Source of the DNA: Ctena decussata
Lineage: Eukaryota > Mollusca > Bivalvia > Lucinida > Lucinidae
Direction: 5' to 3'
Assembly (NCBI GenBank): GCA_963989385.1
Contig: OZ022510.1
Location: forward strand, 35,159,448 to 35,223,447
DNA length: 64,000 nt
This document shows, one piece after another, positions 63,773 through 64,000 of this stretch; position 1 is the stretch's first letter, and every line of letters starts with the position of its first letter. A program made the translations under genes and the position numbers. The notes below the pieces were generated by a model that saw nothing but the letters and a program-made list of their open reading frames with translations, did not search any database and was not told the origin of the DNA.

Positions 63773-64000
63773 GAGATAATCACCTTCTCTGCCAAAGGAC
63801 TTCTATGATTAAGGCGAGGATTTTCCCCATTAGGCCGACGCGACAGGTCCGAATTTTCAAAAAGTATAAAGTGTGCAATTTTTTCTTAGCTGAGCTTCCA
63901 CAAATATGTAAACCGATTGAAATCAGATCATTTGTGATTCAGACCCAATGACATGGGGAGATAATCCAGTCTGACCCTACCTACCCTAAATTCAAGGTTT

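Overview
This is animal nuclear DNA, probably from a bivalve mollusc. The pointers are tRNA-derived SINEs with a tail motif I associate with bivalve genomes, palindromic CTGATCAG hairpins, and short palindromic transposon relics. There are no operons, no bacterial-style coding density and no long ORFs. I see no convincing protein-coding gene, rRNA gene or functional tRNA gene. The lineage call is pattern recognition, not a database result.

Positions 1 to about 54,310 (85% of the window) are one tandem satellite array with a monomer of about 796 bp. It runs off the left edge, so its full length is unknown. I count 69 monomer starts plus a terminal fragment. The monomer is composite: several related modules, three hairpins built on GATATCTCAAAG / CTTTGAGATATC arms, a fourth hairpin of another type, and a variable poly-C tract. 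Linked marker variants sort monomers into three classes (P, H, B). Between about 13 and 35 kb these often occur in H-P-B order, a trimeric higher-order repeat of about 2.39 kb. Overlaid on this are recent block duplications of 1, 2, 4 and 11 monomers. The largest pair covers about 7.75 kb at an offset of 8,760 bp and shares many private variants.

The right edge (53.9-55.4 kb) is degenerate. One monomer carries two internal deletions. The last monomer is split by a roughly 630-bp element whose ends resemble terminal inverted repeats at TTAA sites (piggyBac-like non-autonomous element). The array monomers carry only a 30-bp TTAA-bounded scar at exactly that site. The edge copy may therefore preserve the pre-amplification state.

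From 55.4 to 64 kb the sequence is non-coding and packed with small mobile elements: a complete reverse-oriented tRNA-SINE with an 11-bp target-site duplication; several SINE fragments; a foldback element of about 340 bp; two adjacent long-TIR foldback elements sharing a TTAA junction, one with a nested MITE; and two inverted copies (5.5 kb apart) of an element with a roughly 21-bp palindromic minisatellite core. No genes are seen to act together here. The biology of the window is satellite evolution and transposon insertion.
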